From Sphaeramia orbicularis (Eukaryota; Chordata; Actinopteri; Kurtiformes; Apogonidae): a DNA stretch of 64,000 nucleotides. Shown one piece after another: positions 44,201-56,419 of this stretch. Position numbers and translations under genes: made by a program. The stretch spans positions 18,377,995-18,441,994 of the forward strand of contig NC_043965.1 of the NCBI RefSeq assembly GCF_902148855.1. Direction: 5' to 3'. The notes below the pieces were generated by a model, which saw nothing but the letters and a program-made list of their open reading frames with translations, searched no databases and was not told the origin of the DNA. Position 1 is the stretch's first letter; the number at the start of each line of letters is the position of its first letter.

Positions 44201-46111
44201 GGTCAGACCAGTGAAATAAGGACATAATAACCTATAAATAATAATTCAAAATATTTGTCATTTTTTTGTGCCAAAAAGTGCAAAAATGTTTCAGCTTCCT
44301 AATTACACATGTGCATCACAACTTACAGATCACACTGGATCTACAAAGGCATAAAATATTTAGCACTGGGCATTATTTGATCAAACTTCCACTTATTTTT
44401 CTTAAGAAACTTCAGTTTGTTCACAGTTCTTTAGATTATTCAATTTTTTTTGTGAAAGGTTAGCTTGTAAATGTAAACAGGTTATTTAACTTTTTCACAT
44501 TAAAACAGACATACATTTGAAGTCTCATCATTGTTTATGCTATTATTTTACTAGTCAGATAAGACTATATGTGGCCCCTGGACTAAAATGTCTTACACCC
44601 TTGAGTGCTAATACTTCCCAGATAGTAAAATCATTATGGCTTAAATCTGGCCCTAAAACTAAAAATATGGCCTTAAAACTGGCATGCCATTTTGGCAAAG
44701 TTCTGGGCGGATGTATGGGCCCTAAATGGCCAAAAATAGGCAAGCCAAAATCAAACCAGAAGGAAGCCAAAATTCACTCAAAACTAATTGGGGACTTCCA
44801 AAATATAGCCATAATTGTCCCAGAAAAGCCTCAAATCCACATAACCCAGCCAAAAAGTAGCCAAAACTGACCCAAAGAGAGGCCAAAAGGAGGCCAAAAT
44901 TCACCCAAAATTTGTGTTGATCATGCTTTTAAAATGAAGCGGGGGTTTCTTCTGGGTAGAAATTCCCGCTGTTTGTGCAGTGTTTTGGCTTTACAGAAAT
45001 ATGCCAAAACACAACCAAAACACATCCATATATGGAATAAGATGTTGCTGCTCTTCAGTCAATCTTCTGGCTTGCCATAAACATGCCATACCATCCATAT
45101 ACTTGATCCCGCTCTTTGCCCAGTCTTTGGTTAACCTGACATATGCCAGAACTCAGCCATATGCTGCTGGTGCCTCTATATCTATTATGGATAACCTTAA
45201 TCATACCACAGTTAAGCCTAAAGGTTTTCATAATGCCAAAAGAAAGCCAAAAATGCCAAATGTATGCCATAATGCCGCCAAAATATTTGCTATCTGGGTT
45301 GCAGCCTGCAAATCCCCCTGGGCCAGATTTGGCCCGCGGGCCCCATGTTTGACACCCCATTACTTGGACTTCCAGGTGCTGCTCTCCATCCCAGTATCCC
45401 AGTGTGGAATGTGGGTTCTAAGTGGACCAGTGTGTGAGAACATACGACACACAGATGGATGTGGTCTACGTGGCTTTGTCTGCAGGACTACAGTGACATA
45501 ACCAGGCCCGTACCTGGCAGTATCCTTCCACCTGACAGCGGGTGCCACGGGTCGTTGTCGGTGGCCAGGAACAAGCAGTCCGGGTCCCTCAGGTAGCACG
45601 AAGCTTTGGCCAGTTTGAGAAAAGTCAGTTTATCGTCATGTCCCACCAGCACCGCCTTGACGTCCGGGGCCAGGGCGCAGTTGTAGATGGTGGCGTCCGG
45701 GTCGTCCGCCTCCTCCACGCAGGGGATGCCGGCCTCCTGCAGCTCCCTGCGCAGTCCATCACAGCCGATGACGAACACCTGGCCGCAGATCTTAACCACG
45801 TCCCTCAGGTATAGAGCCGAGCAGTACGACGAGCTGAAGATCTGCTCCAGCATCACGTCGGTGAAGCCCAGCCGGTAGAACTTGTGCACATAATTCTCCC
45901 GGGGCCTGGTGCAGTTGTTGGTGACGAACACTACGTTTTTGCCGTGCCGGATCAGGGAATTCACCACCTTGGCGGCGCCTGTGATCGCCTTCTCTCCGTG
46001 CCATATGACCCCGTCGCAGTCGAAGAGAAAGAAGTCCTTCGCCTCCAGCAGATTCCGGATCTGCGGACCTCGAATTTTCTGGCAGCCTTTGAAGCCAAAG
46101 GCGCCTGCCAT
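41297..46111 (-). CDS. pdxp: Pyridoxal phosphate phosphatase / chronophin (HAD family)
   Basis: Two exons on the minus strand: 46111-45514 and 41643-41297; 945 nt, 314 residues. The enzyme dephosphorylates pyridoxal 5'-phosphate and, in mammals, also cofilin. HAD motifs are visible: motif I FLFDCDGVIWHGE with the nucleophile and acid/base aspartates, motif II VFVTNNCTRP, motif III lysine in IGKPSRFMFE, and motif IV MVGDRLETDMLFG. The C2 cap runs between motifs II and III. YLRDPDCLFLATDNDPWHPL and the SLTAALEVASGRKA stretch match PDXP and not its paralogue PGP. The single intron at PG|SGS is in the place expected for this family. The 3.9-kb intron contains several DNA-transposon remnants and a LINE end. 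Confidence 0.92.
42189..42390. mobile_element. hAT-type palindromic MITE
   Basis: Ends CAGGGGTCACCAATCCTGGT and CCAGGGTGGGTGACCCCTG are inverted repeats, and the inner parts are also mutually inverted (CTATCCTGCATGTTTTAGAT against ATCTAAAACATGCAGGATAG), so nearly all of the 202 bp could fold as one hairpin. Flanking 8-mers TTATAAAG and TTATACAG are a target duplication with one mismatch. No coding capacity. Confidence 0.88.
43340..43570. repeat. Degenerate 'ATCTCAAAATAATG' repeat block
   Basis: Variants of TTTGAGATAATTACA, ATCTCAAAATAATGTC and TCTCAACGTAATGACA recur on both strands in a 230-bp block. This suggests a decayed palindromic or satellite-like repeat of unknown family. Confidence 0.35.
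43630..44130 (-). mobile_element. LINE ORF2 end and 3' UTR, reverse orientation
   Basis: Read on the minus strand, pieces resembling the C-terminal end of a reverse transcriptase ORF appear (RKPLLIGKE, then ELGRDFVFLFVT, then MGTKMFKY). They are followed by GGAGTGGGATTAAATAAGTG, a common teleost LINE 3' UTR word. A (GGAT)n run lies at 43774-43797. Broken and 5'-truncated; clade not assigned. Confidence 0.5.
44142..44605. mobile_element. hAT-type non-autonomous element
   Basis: Left end CAGGAGTGTCAAACTC with GTTCAGGGGCCACATAC inside, and right end GTGGCCCCTGGACTAAAATG followed by ACACCCTTG, form an inverted pair over about 33 bp with several mismatches. Typical of teleost hAT MITEs with CAGGGGTGTCAAACTC ends. 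The flanking 8-mers no longer match clearly. Confidence 0.6.
44617..45298. mobile_element. Unassigned element with CCCAGATAG termini, GCCAAAA-rich
   Basis: The ends CCCAGATAGTAAAATC and ATATTTGCTATCTGGG are imperfect inverted repeats; an inner ATTATGGC / GCCATAAT pair also matches. Between them GCCAAAA, GCCATAA and GCCAAAAT words recur more than 15 times, nearly all in one orientation, interrupted by a different 100-bp stretch near 44930-45010. No long frame with family resemblance. Probably a non-autonomous DNA transposon, superfamily unknown. Confidence 0.5.
45300..45356. mobile_element. hAT right-end fragment
   Basis: GGGCCAGATTTGGCCCGCGG followed by GCCCCATGTTTGACACCCC is the right terminus typical of another teleost hAT group. 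No matching left end is nearby, so it is a fragment beside the CCCAGATAG element, possibly separated from its left part by that insertion. Confidence 0.5.
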
Positions 46112-46420
46112 CCCGGCTTTTTCCTCGGTTTCGTCCGTGTTTCACCTTCTAATGTGTCCCCATGTCAAAGGCTGGTGCATATCTGTAGAAAACAGCTGCT
46201 AAAATGAAATGAACACAAATCAATGTCAGGAAATCACATTGCAGAGTCCTTGGTGCGGTTGCACAGGCAGCGGGCTACATAAACATTGACATCTGACCAC
46301 GCCCACATAGAATCCCTGACCAATCAGACAGTGGCAATGCAGCCAATCACAGCCCAGTGTGTCACACGCTCAAATTGAAAGAGCGCCCTCAGCAGCTCGC
46401 GGACAGATTCACACAGCATC
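46112..46420 (-). promoter_or_regulatory. pdxp 5' flank with CCAAT boxes
   Basis: Upstream of the pdxp start codon, CCAAT words occur at about 46319 and 46343 (CAATCAGACAGTGG, CCAATCACAGCCC), with CpG-containing GC-rich patches near 46380-46400. No TATA box. A promoter here is inferred. Confidence 0.4.
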
Positions 46421-47404
46421 CTGTACCTAACACTGGAAGAGGTTAAATGTGCTAAATTTTATATACTTTAATGAGATGAAGGGGAAAATAAATGACAAAA
46501 GTGCTGGTTGGCTTATGTTTTCAATGTATATGATAAAGTATTATTACATATATTAGTTTATGAGCATTTATACAATGGATCTTCCACTAAAAAGAAGCTG
46601 AAAAGTGAACATAGAGTAGTGGAAAAAAGATTCTGGACACCCTTAACATTTTGCATAATCTTTTCACCACTGTATTGTAATGTGCAAACTGTTTTGAAGT
46701 AGATCTGGTAGCTCTGAGACAAACATTCCTTTTCAGTAAAACACATTTTCTCATTAATTCTCACAGTTTCACGTTTTGAACCAAGACTGCATCTTAGAAA
46801 CTGCATCCAATTAGCATGTTGACTTAATTATTGTTTTATTAGTGACTCAACTCTCTTCAACTGCTTTGGTCTTCATCACTGTCCTCCTGTTTATTTACTA
46901 ACTTTAAACCCCTGTAATACCGACAAATCCTTTTCCTGAAATTTTAGGACTTCCAAAAAAAAAGTAATTAAACATTGCAGAAATCTGTTGGAAAAATATA
47001 TCACTCAAAACACAATCTAGCAACTTATTTTTGCATGAATGAGCTAAGAATTGTGAATCAAACAGCAATGATAAACAAGTCAAAAACTCAGAAGGGTTCA
47101 ACCTTGGGTCTGCTCTTATACTGGAGAACAAACAATGTAAGGTCAAAAGATCAACATAAGGCATGTCTGGAATGACCAGTCTGTCAAAGTGTTAATGTGA
47201 CTAATGAATGAATCATGCAAGTGACATACACCCCCCTAACAGCATCAAAATAGAAATGACTTTACATTTATAACACACACAAAAAAGCCACTGTGAAAAG
47301 ATAGACACTGGAAAAATTACAACTTTGTTTAAATTTGGAAATCAAATCATATCAAATTAGACCAAATAAATGCATTTAGAAGCAGGTTATTTCATTGACA
47401 ATGC

Positions 47405-47453
<49 letters not shown>

Positions 47454-47454
47454 G
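47405..47454. repeat. (TGTC)n microsatellite
   Basis: About 12 perfect tetranucleotide units. Confidence 0.95.
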
Positions 47455-47958
47455 CATCATAATTTGATCCATGAACATGAAGGACTGACAGTTAAAAGGA
47501 ATACTAAAGATCTCCCAGTTTTTCCAACAGTGAATTTAACCTGGTGTTTTTGATCAAATAATAGATCAGAGTTCAACTCAGTTGAAATTAAGGCAGTCAT
47601 GGCTTTTAGTCTCAAAATAGTTAAATATTTTGTAATTTTAGTCACTAGATGGTGCTACAATTGAGTAAAAAAGACGACTCTCCACCATGGACAGCATACA
47701 GTGTATGTTCCCCACACCATTAAATATATGGTCATTGGTTACTCAATATTATAGGAGCAAATGGAAATGTAATGTTGCTGAGAGAATCTAAAGTTGTTAA
47801 AATGTAAGCCAAATGTGGTATAGCATTACATCCATGTGGTATTAATATTTAATAAAACTAAATCATGTCCACAAGAAAAGTTGGTTCAAATTAACCCCAA
47901 CTATAACACAAAATGTGCCAGATTAATTCAATCTCGCAAAAATTAATGTATTTTTTAC

Positions 47959-47960
<2 letters not shown>

Positions 47961-47996
<36 letters not shown>
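47961..47996. repeat. Poly-T tract
   Basis: About 35 consecutive T; a poly-A tract of about 23 lies at 48280-48302. Confidence 0.95.
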
Positions 47997-47997
<1 letters not shown>

Positions 47998-48504
47998 CAT
48001 GTGTTTATTTTGTTCTTTTTGATACAATAACTGCAACGTGAGTCTTATGCATTCATTCTATTATAAATACAGTTAATTATATTTTGGTTATTTTTCAGAA
48101 AATGTCGATCTTTTCAGTAATATACAGTGTGGGTTTTGTTGCCACAGTTTATTTATAGACACTTGACTCAATAATATGTCTCTGCCAGATTTAAAATAAC
48201 TCTCATAATAAATAAAAAATGCCAAAAAACCATGAGGTTGACATGTTTAAATAGAAACAACTGTAATTACAGTATGTTAAAAAAAAAAAAAAAAAAAAAA
48301 AAGAAATAACAAATTTAGATAGAAACACAAAATAATGGAAATCAGTGACTTCAAAATAACTAAACCAATACATTTTTTCAGTCTTTCATAATTAAAGTCT
48401 TCTCAGTGTTGTATTGTTAGATGTTTTACGGGAATAAGTTGAAATTTAATCAATAAATAGGTGGTAAATTAAAGGTACTTAACAGTTTGAGTGAGTGAGT
48501 GAGT

Positions 48505-48866
48505 GAGTTGTGGAAATAATTATTAGACCACCCTTGTTTTTTTCAATTCCTTTTTCATTTTAATGCCTGGTACAACTAAAGGTACATTTGTTTGGACAAA
48601 TATAATGATAACAAAAATACCTCATAAGAGTTAAATTTCAGAGCTGATATCTGGACATTTTCCATGGTTTTCTTGATAATAACCAAAATCACTTCAGTTC
48701 TTATATTAATAGCTATGGCATTGTTCTGCCAAAAACAGTGCTTTTAGGCATTCCATGTTTTCTTTTCTGTCTGTTTTAATCACATGATACACACAGGAGT
48801 TAGTACTTGATTGTATAACCATTGTTTTTGATGACTTTTGATGGTCTAATAATTTTTCCGTGGCTG
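48505..48866. mobile_element. Tc1/mariner-like MITE (about 360 bp)
   Basis: Left end TTGTGGAAATAATTATTAGACC and right end GGTCTAATAATTTTTCCGTG are inverted repeats over about 25 bp. The interior (TGCCTGGTACAACTAAAGGT, TTTTAGGCATTCCATG) is A/T-rich and noncoding. A (GTGA)n run touches the left end, and the long (TAGA)n tract starts with the TA directly at the right end. Confidence 0.75.
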
Positions 48867-49053
<187 letters not shown>

Positions 49054-49792
49054 CTTCACCATTTATTTGATTAATATTAAGCCAAGAAAGCCACTAAACT
49101 AATTGTCTATAATTGTCTAAGAGTCTCTAATTTCCTTTTTCAGACATGCTCACCCTAGATTCTACCATTCTTTTATAAAACCTTGTCCAAAGCAGATCCA
49201 TCAGAAACAATTACTCTCTGCTCTAAAACAAGCCCTTCACCCAGTCCTTGTGCTTCATTATGGTCGGCCTTGCCCTGCCCATTCTGGATTGCGTGCGAGC
49301 CAGAGGAAGACTCACTGGCACCTGCAACTGCCAGACAAACAGACAAATTAAATGCAGAGAGGAATGAAGGACGGCTGAGTGGGCAAAGAACAAGCCTTAC
49401 TAATTGGTCATTATTTCCTTGCTAATCTATATTTTCCTCCCTGCAAACCCCCAACACAGATGTAAGGAGTGGGAGGGAGGACGGAGCAGAGTGGGGGACT
49501 GCTGTCACCGGCGGCCTGAGCGCTGACCGTGAACATTACCGTGTGCCTTTGTGTCTTGTTTAGAACTGACTGGGGATTCAGTGGAAACCAGCAGAGGGTG
49601 GGGGTCATAGTTGAGACTTGCAGGTGCTTGTGGTTACAAATGAGGAACCAGTAGACCGTAATGCACACACAAATTAAGCAGGTAAGGTTTAGTTGTTTTC
49701 AATGTCTGTCAGCATGTTTTATTTGCAACTAATTGTCCAAAGCAGAAAAGCAAGCAACACATGCAAACTGTCTCAAAATAAATGCAAATGTT

Positions 49793-49899
<107 letters not shown>

Positions 49900-50194
49900 C
49901 TACATACAATCACCCACCCTTGCTCTTCACACAGACGGGTCAAAGCAGCACAGAGGTGGTGGACAATACGACGCTGGAGGATAAATGAGATGTGTGCAGA
50001 CATGAGAGCATGGGAGCAGAGAAGCAGAGTGGGGAGGACACTTGATAGTAAAGCTGCTTCATAAAGGTCAAACTGAAAATACAAAAAAAAAAAAAAAATC
50101 ATAATAAAAAAATCTCTGTATAAACATAACTTCAATAAAAGAGTTTTAAGTTAACTCTAGAATACTTGCAAACAAGCCAGGTTTTATTCCCTTC

Positions 50195-50196
<2 letters not shown>

Positions 50197-50267
<71 letters not shown>
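50197..50267. repeat. (TG)n microsatellite, second tract
   Basis: About 35 perfect TG units, followed at 50318-50338 by a poly-A run. Confidence 0.97.
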
Positions 50268-50268
<1 letters not shown>

Positions 50269-51029
50269 TTCCTGATGACAGTGAGGGTCATGGTCAGAAA
50301 ATCCCAGGTAAAATGTAAAAAAAAAAAAAAAAAAAAAATTAATTCATATCTCAAAACTCATCTGATTTGATTTTAACTCATAAAAAACCTAAACAGTCAC
50401 TGGCAATCCAAATTATCTACTGATCTAAAATGTTTAATACCTGTTGATCTATTAATCCTATCAATACATGTAAATAGGTGGTGTAAAATGGAGTTTTTCA
50501 TCTTTTCATGGTTATCAGATATGACCCATTTGGACGTTCAGAGGCTCCGTAGTGAACATGGAAACACCATCGTCACCGTCATCGACAACATTGATTCACC
50601 AGTAAAACCCATGGAGTTTGATCAATGACAGTGAATGGAGACACTTGTTTTTATGTTCAGTTATTCAGATATATTTGGTTGAAAAAGTCACTTTTTCCTC
50701 AGTTTTCTCTGTTTTGATATAATAACCTTCAACTTTAATCTGAGCTTTTATGAACATCTACATGATCAGTGAATTAAATATAGAAAAATACATGATTTTC
50801 CCCCCAAAAAAAACAAAAAAACACACACACAATACAGAAGGTAGTATTAAAATAAATAGTGATAGAAAGAAGAAAGGTTAAATAGAGAGAAAAAATAATT
50901 TGGGAACTGTGACAAAAGTAGCACTGGGTCTTTATGGGTTAATTTGCACAAATATGTACAGTATCAAGATTCAATGCCATAAAAACTGATCTTGAAAGAC
51001 TAAGTGTCAAAGTAGATGATTTTCTAAAA

Positions 51030-51054
51030 AAACAAAACAAAACAAAACAAAACA
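51030..51054. repeat. (AAAAC)n short microsatellite
   Basis: Four to five AAAAC units after a poly-A stretch. Confidence 0.85.
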
Positions 51055-52084
51055 CTATATTGTGTCTAATGCCAATCACTTAGTGGCAGCAAATTGAGAT
51101 TTCAGTATCATAACTGACAGCTTGAAGATAAAACACAACACATTGCATTTTGGGATTGTTATCAGATAACAGTGTGCAGTGTGCAATGGTCACTACTTGT
51201 CATAATGCATTGTGGGATACTTCGAACCAGCTCTACATTCTATAACAATATTTACCATACATTCAGACCTACAAAGCAGCATGCACGTTATAGAGAATAG
51301 TGAATGATTTCAGACACGTCTTACATCTTTGGATCATTGTCTTCCAGAATCAGTCAATGCGTGTTAGTGATTTTGGCAGAAATATTCACACTCTAAGTGG
51401 TTTTAATTTTCCGTTGAAGCGCTTGATTAAATTTGTTCTGATCAGATTTGAGAAAACTAGGTTTAATTCAGTAAATCTAGCTAGAAAAATAAACTGTTTC
51501 ATGTGTCTTTTAAGTGTAAAAGAGGAGGGAAAAGGGCTGTCAATGGTTGGAGTATATGTAGTTACAGCTGTATTTATTTCATTGCTGTGTTTTCCTGCTT
51601 TAGAACATGTTCCTCTGTGAGCAAATATTTTGTGAGAAATTCAGCAGCATTATATAAGTTCATTGAGCTGAATCTTACCTTAAACTTTCTTTGAAGAATG
51701 CGTTTTGCTTAATCCATCTCAAGAATCAGCCGGTTTTAAAGTAAACTGTAAATAGAAGTTAAAACTGAATCACAGAGTTTAAATGTTATATTACATAAAT
51801 GTGAATCCTTGCTGTTTCATTCCCACCTCTTAACTTCCTCTTTTAAATCACTTGGAAAATGTCAGTTTTAGTTATACTATACTACATTATACTATACTTA
51901 TACATTATACTATACTACAGTATATGCAATAATCCAGTGTAATAGTTGTAATAATCAACTGCGATGTAAAAATCCAGAATGGTTTTATTTATTGAACATT
52001 GACAGGAGTAAAGTTCACACAGTTGTTCTGTAAACAGTATGAAGACAAACAACCTGAGGTTTTATTCTGTAGTCCAACAGGGAC

Positions 52085-55000
52085 CTATTGTAGTTTTTTG
52101 TGCTTATCCTTGCAGTCCCTGCTCCTGCATAAAGACCAGCAGAGAATTACAGGAGTGACAAGTGACACTGTGAGTAGAAGCACCAGGTCCAGCAGATACC
52201 TCTGGTACCACAGCTGCATCAGTGAAACTGGTCTTAAGTGAGCTCCACCTCCACTCTGCAGGATATGCTCCACCCAGTGAACCAGTCTCAGGGACGGAGG
52301 AACCGGATGTGAACTGTGGATCTTACTGAGTCTCAGAGCTGAAGACTTGAATCTAAAGAAAACGGGGATAAGTTATTCCAGATCTGTGTGTTCAGCCCCA
52401 GTCACAGTTTGTCCGTCTGGTGTCCACATACCTGACGTCGCTGATAAGAGTTTGAATGGTGGAGCTGAGCAGATCTCTGCTGATGTGTTTGGGGTTGATG
52501 GTCAAACCCAGTCCCTTTGCTTCTGCTCTCACCACATTATCAAACTGGTCTCCGAACAGAGGCATTCCCAACACAGGAACAGCGTGGTACACTGCCTGAA
52601 GCAGGCTGTTTTGTCCACCATGGGTGATAAACAGGCGTGCTTGTTTGTGACCTTCCAGACATGGAAAAATGAAAGAAAAAAACAACAACAACATGAGAAA
52701 CATTCTGGAGTGCAGGTGGATGGCAGTTAAAGTTTAAAACAGTGCATTTTTAAGGTTAGTACGGTGGTAGACAGAGCTCAGTACACTGGAGCTTTAGAAG
52801 ACCCATGCAACAGCAATGCAATCAGTTTTAGAAAACATCTTCATTTATTTACTAATGATACTAGAAAATACTCACAACAAAACCAAATAAACAAATATAT
52901 TCCTACTAGGTCAGATGACAACAATGATATGGTTCCACACACTTGAGAAAAGTGATGAATCTGGACAAGACATGATTACTTTAGAATTCATATTTCATTT
53001 CCAATTCTTAGTTTTGTTGGCATGCCAGCATCAAACACTTAGTTTAACCTGAGGGATAATGGCAAACTTTAAACACAACAATGTACAGAACCCGCCAGGT
53101 AAAGCCTTTTTTAAGTGTTCCTGTGTTCTAGTCACTTTTTGACCCTGTATTCCTCAACACATCCTGGGCTACTTGCAGTCCATATGGCTTTTTTTTTTTT
53201 TTTTTTTTTTAACATATATATATATATTTGAGCATTTTATCCTGCATGTTTTCTGCATGTGTTTTCTTAAGTTGCAGTGCATTGTGGTTACTTGGCTAAC
53301 AAAGTTTGAATGTTGTTGTGTTGCTATTATCTATATTACACCACAGCATTAAACTAAAATTACACAACAGAGCAATGCATAGTCACCATATGTCCATTAT
53401 CATACTGTACTGTTTATACAGAATTGACATAAACCTATGCTGCATTTTACAGCGCATTACTGTGTTCTTGCTACAGCATCAGACAGTAATCTCTCCTAAA
53501 ATGCATTGTTTTATTGTTTTATTGTTTCCTAGGGGTTAAGCTGAGAGAAGCAGACTGATCCCACCCAGAAGGTCATTCAACGGGAGCCAGTCCACCAGTC
53601 TAACATTCTGAGGTATGTCCAGGTAAGAAGGCCATCGTTTGGGGTCATACCTGCAAGAAAACACAACCAAATCATTTCTGTACTTTATCATGATTTCAAT
53701 CACATAATGTGCATGTTTTTCAATTTGCTAACAGGCTGTGTATTGGTTATAATCTAGCAGTTAGTCATGTGTTATTTTACAGATACTGACAGGTGAGGCG
53801 AACACCACCATCTGCATAACATCTAAATGGCTGAAGATAAATTAAAACACCTCCATCGGGTGCTCGGGGGTTTAAACCCACTGTGTGCCACAAATGTATG
53901 TATATAAACTGACTGAAAATGGATTCAGTGTTTTAAAGGATCCATACAGCATTACAAAACAAAATATGTTGCAGTACTCAAGAGTCATGATATTTTCTTA
54001 AACACTTTATTAACATGATCAGAAAGACAGAGATAAGAGCCTCAGACTTCTGCCACTCTGTAAACTGTGTCATGCTTTTACCTCCAGATCACACCCTGAG
54101 GGATCCTGGAGAAACCAACTATGAGCTCTGTGAGCAGAGAGTCCACAGAGACAGAGGAGACCATCGATCCAAGGGTCACAACAATAAAACCTGCCTCTTT
54201 AAAGTCCGAGATCCACACCTCAAGATCCTGATCAGTTCAGAAGACAGAGGGATGACAGAAGTTAAAAAAAAAACGAGAGAAAGGTGATGAGTGGGAAGAG
54301 CAGTCAGTACATTTGAAAACCTGAGTCTGAGTGATCCATGTAGATATTCTGAACATACCATTTCCAAGGGCTTTGAGGGTTTATTCAGCAGACCCCCGAC
54401 CAGCACAGTGTAAGGCATGAGAGGCTGTGGGAACTCCAGGGAAAAGTCAGTGTTGAAAGCCCACAGTTCAGCTCCTCGGTGTAACTCCTCCAGGCCACCA
54501 GGAGGTGAACCTGAGTCCAGGTGGCGCTCAGCGACATCCCTGAACCTGGACCACACAAGTGTGTGGCCTTTAAAATAAGACCAACAGGCAATTAAAAAGA
54601 AAATAACATCTTACATGCCACATTTCTGCAAGTTGAGAGGAAGTTATGCAGTTAGTGATAGTGGGTAGCTAAAAATTACAATCACATTTTTTACAATGCT
54701 ATTTTCAATCTGGGTTAAATATCAACTGTAAAAATCAAGTTGTCATAATAACATAATATTGGACAGGAATAGTTGCTTTCTTTAATTGAAATAAGGAAAT
54801 AATAATTTAGAAAAGGGGGCAAAATCTCAATATTCATTTAGTTTCATTATAGGATACTTAATAAATAAAATGTTAATAAGTTATAGACAACTCCACTGCA
54901 TGTGATGAACTGAAATGAGTGATTGTATAAAAGTATAAAAGTAACTAATATTTTTCAAGACCACACTTAAAGACCTGACAAGCAAATATTAACTTATGCA

Positions 55001-56419
55001 ATTATACCCTTTGTAATATTCTTACCCACAGGAGTCATGACAGAATAAAAGGTATTCTTTGCCCGACCCCAGAGGTCCATGTGGTCTGACAGCTCAGAGC
55101 TGAAAACTGGTACATAAGAGACTGGACTGGGAAGAGCGATGGACAGTGGTCCATTCAAAGAACCAGGATAGAAAGCAATGTACTGGACACCTGCAGGAAA
55201 CAATGAGGAAAACCCATCAACATGATGATTGGTAAAACATTAATTTATACCATTTATACAAAGATATAGTGCAGGCTAAATACTGTGTAACTGTTGTGAT
55301 GACATTGTTTTATAATTAAAGATCAGGACATAAACTAGTGAAATAAACTGCACACATACCAAGTTTGCGAGCTAGGATGAAGGAGCATGGGTTAAAAGCA
55401 TCAAGAATAACCACGTCATAGTGTTCCCTCTGGAGCAGGGACATCATCTCTTTGTCTTCTAGAAGCTTGTCACACTGATAGGATAAGTGTCCCATGAAGG
55501 TTAGAAAAGCTTTAAGACTGTCCCTGAGAAGGAAAAAAAACATGGCTTGCAGACGAAGGCAACATTTTACGGTTAAATTGTCATATATAAAGTTGTACAA
55601 ATACAATGATGTATAATCCACTAACTATATCTTATCTTATCTTATCTTATCTTATCTTATCTTATCTTATCTTATCTTAACTTAACTTAACTTAACTTAT
55701 CTTATCTTATCTTAACTAAAATTGGCTCGATACCTTCCCAGGAAGAACTGGGCTTGTTGCTCCAGGAACCAGCCATTGTACTCTTTAGTGTATTTCTCCC
55801 CTAAGGACCAGGTGCTGGTCTGGTAACTGTGTGCACGAGTTGTGTAGGAAAAGCCTTGGAGGAACATGGAGATGTGTACATGCTTAGTTTGTCCAGGAGA
55901 GGAAACATGTTTTCAGATTTAATGAGGTAGACAATGAGTGATAACATTGTGTAACACAATCTAAAATATATGTTTGAGTGTGTGGTTCACCTGTAATGAC
56001 AGGGTTTCCCAGCTGTAAGAGCATACGGACTTCATGTCCATGTTGTTGCAAGTTATGAGAAATGTCATCTAATAACAAATAGTGGCTTCCTCCTGTAGAA
56101 GCAGAAGAAAGTCAAAAACAGACTGAGTATTTGAACACGTTATAACTATGTGTGTCAATGTACGTGTACTAACATACATGTTTTTGAAAACAACTGTATA
56201 GCATGGCAAATAAGTATTTATTTATTCATAGCTCACAAGTCTGGCAAAGAGATTTAATGAGAGTAAATTAAACAAAGTAAAAAAAAAAAAAGAAAGAAAG
56301 TCAAAAATACAATCAGTGGAGTGAACACTGGACTCACCAATTAGACAGACTGTGAGGATCTTGGCAGACTCTAGTCCTGGAAGAGCCAGAAGAGAAAATG
56401 TCCAAAATATAGTCCCCAT
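52085..56419 (-). CDS. ugt3a: UDP-glycosyltransferase, UGT3A type
   Basis: Ten exons on the minus strand: 56419-56338, 56092-55991, 55854-55734, 55523-55360, 55190-55026, 54567-54359, 54227-54082, 53650-53565, 52651-52432, 52352-52085; 1563 nt, 520 residues (human UGT3A about 523). Every junction is GT-AG and the frame stays open. UGTs are ER-lumen enzymes that attach sugars to small lipophilic acceptors; mammalian UGT3A uses UDP-GlcNAc or UDP-glucose/xylose. Features in order: signal peptide MGTIFWTFSLLALPGLESA; AKILTVCLIGGSHYLLLDDI with the likely catalytic His; acceptor domain with SYVPVFSSELSDHMDLWGRA; nucleotide-sugar signature NVRLVDWLPLNDLLGHKQAR, FITHGGQNS and MPLFGDQFDN; WVEHILQSGGGAHLRP; a membrane anchor LLDLVLLLTVSLVTPVILCW; and a basic tail DCKDKHKKLQ. 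UGT3A is preferred over UGT8 and UGT2 because of GGSHYLL, KPSKPLE and the SPEF2 neighbour. The penultimate exon has the 220-bp length usual in the UGT family. Confidence 0.9.
55628..55712. repeat. (CTTAT)n / (CTTAA)n microsatellite
   Basis: About 17 pentamer units in UGT3A intron 3, ending about 20 bp from the exon 3 donor at 55733. Confidence 0.95.

Noticed and set aside
44517-44870. 117-codon open frame rich in lysine
   Set aside because: Spans the boundary of a hAT remnant and the GCCAAAA-rich element; no gene evidence.
41297-46111. Phosphoglycolate phosphatase (PGP) as the identity of the HAD phosphatase
   Set aside because: PGP shares the HAD motifs and the C-terminal VDTIADFLPA, but DPWHPLS and SLTAALEVASGRKA are characteristic of PDXP.
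45384-46207. Plus-strand open frames opposite pdxp exon 1
   Set aside because: Shadows of the minus-strand pdxp coding exon.
52347-52730. 127-codon plus-strand open frame
   Set aside because: Antisense to the UGT signature exon of the UGT3A gene.
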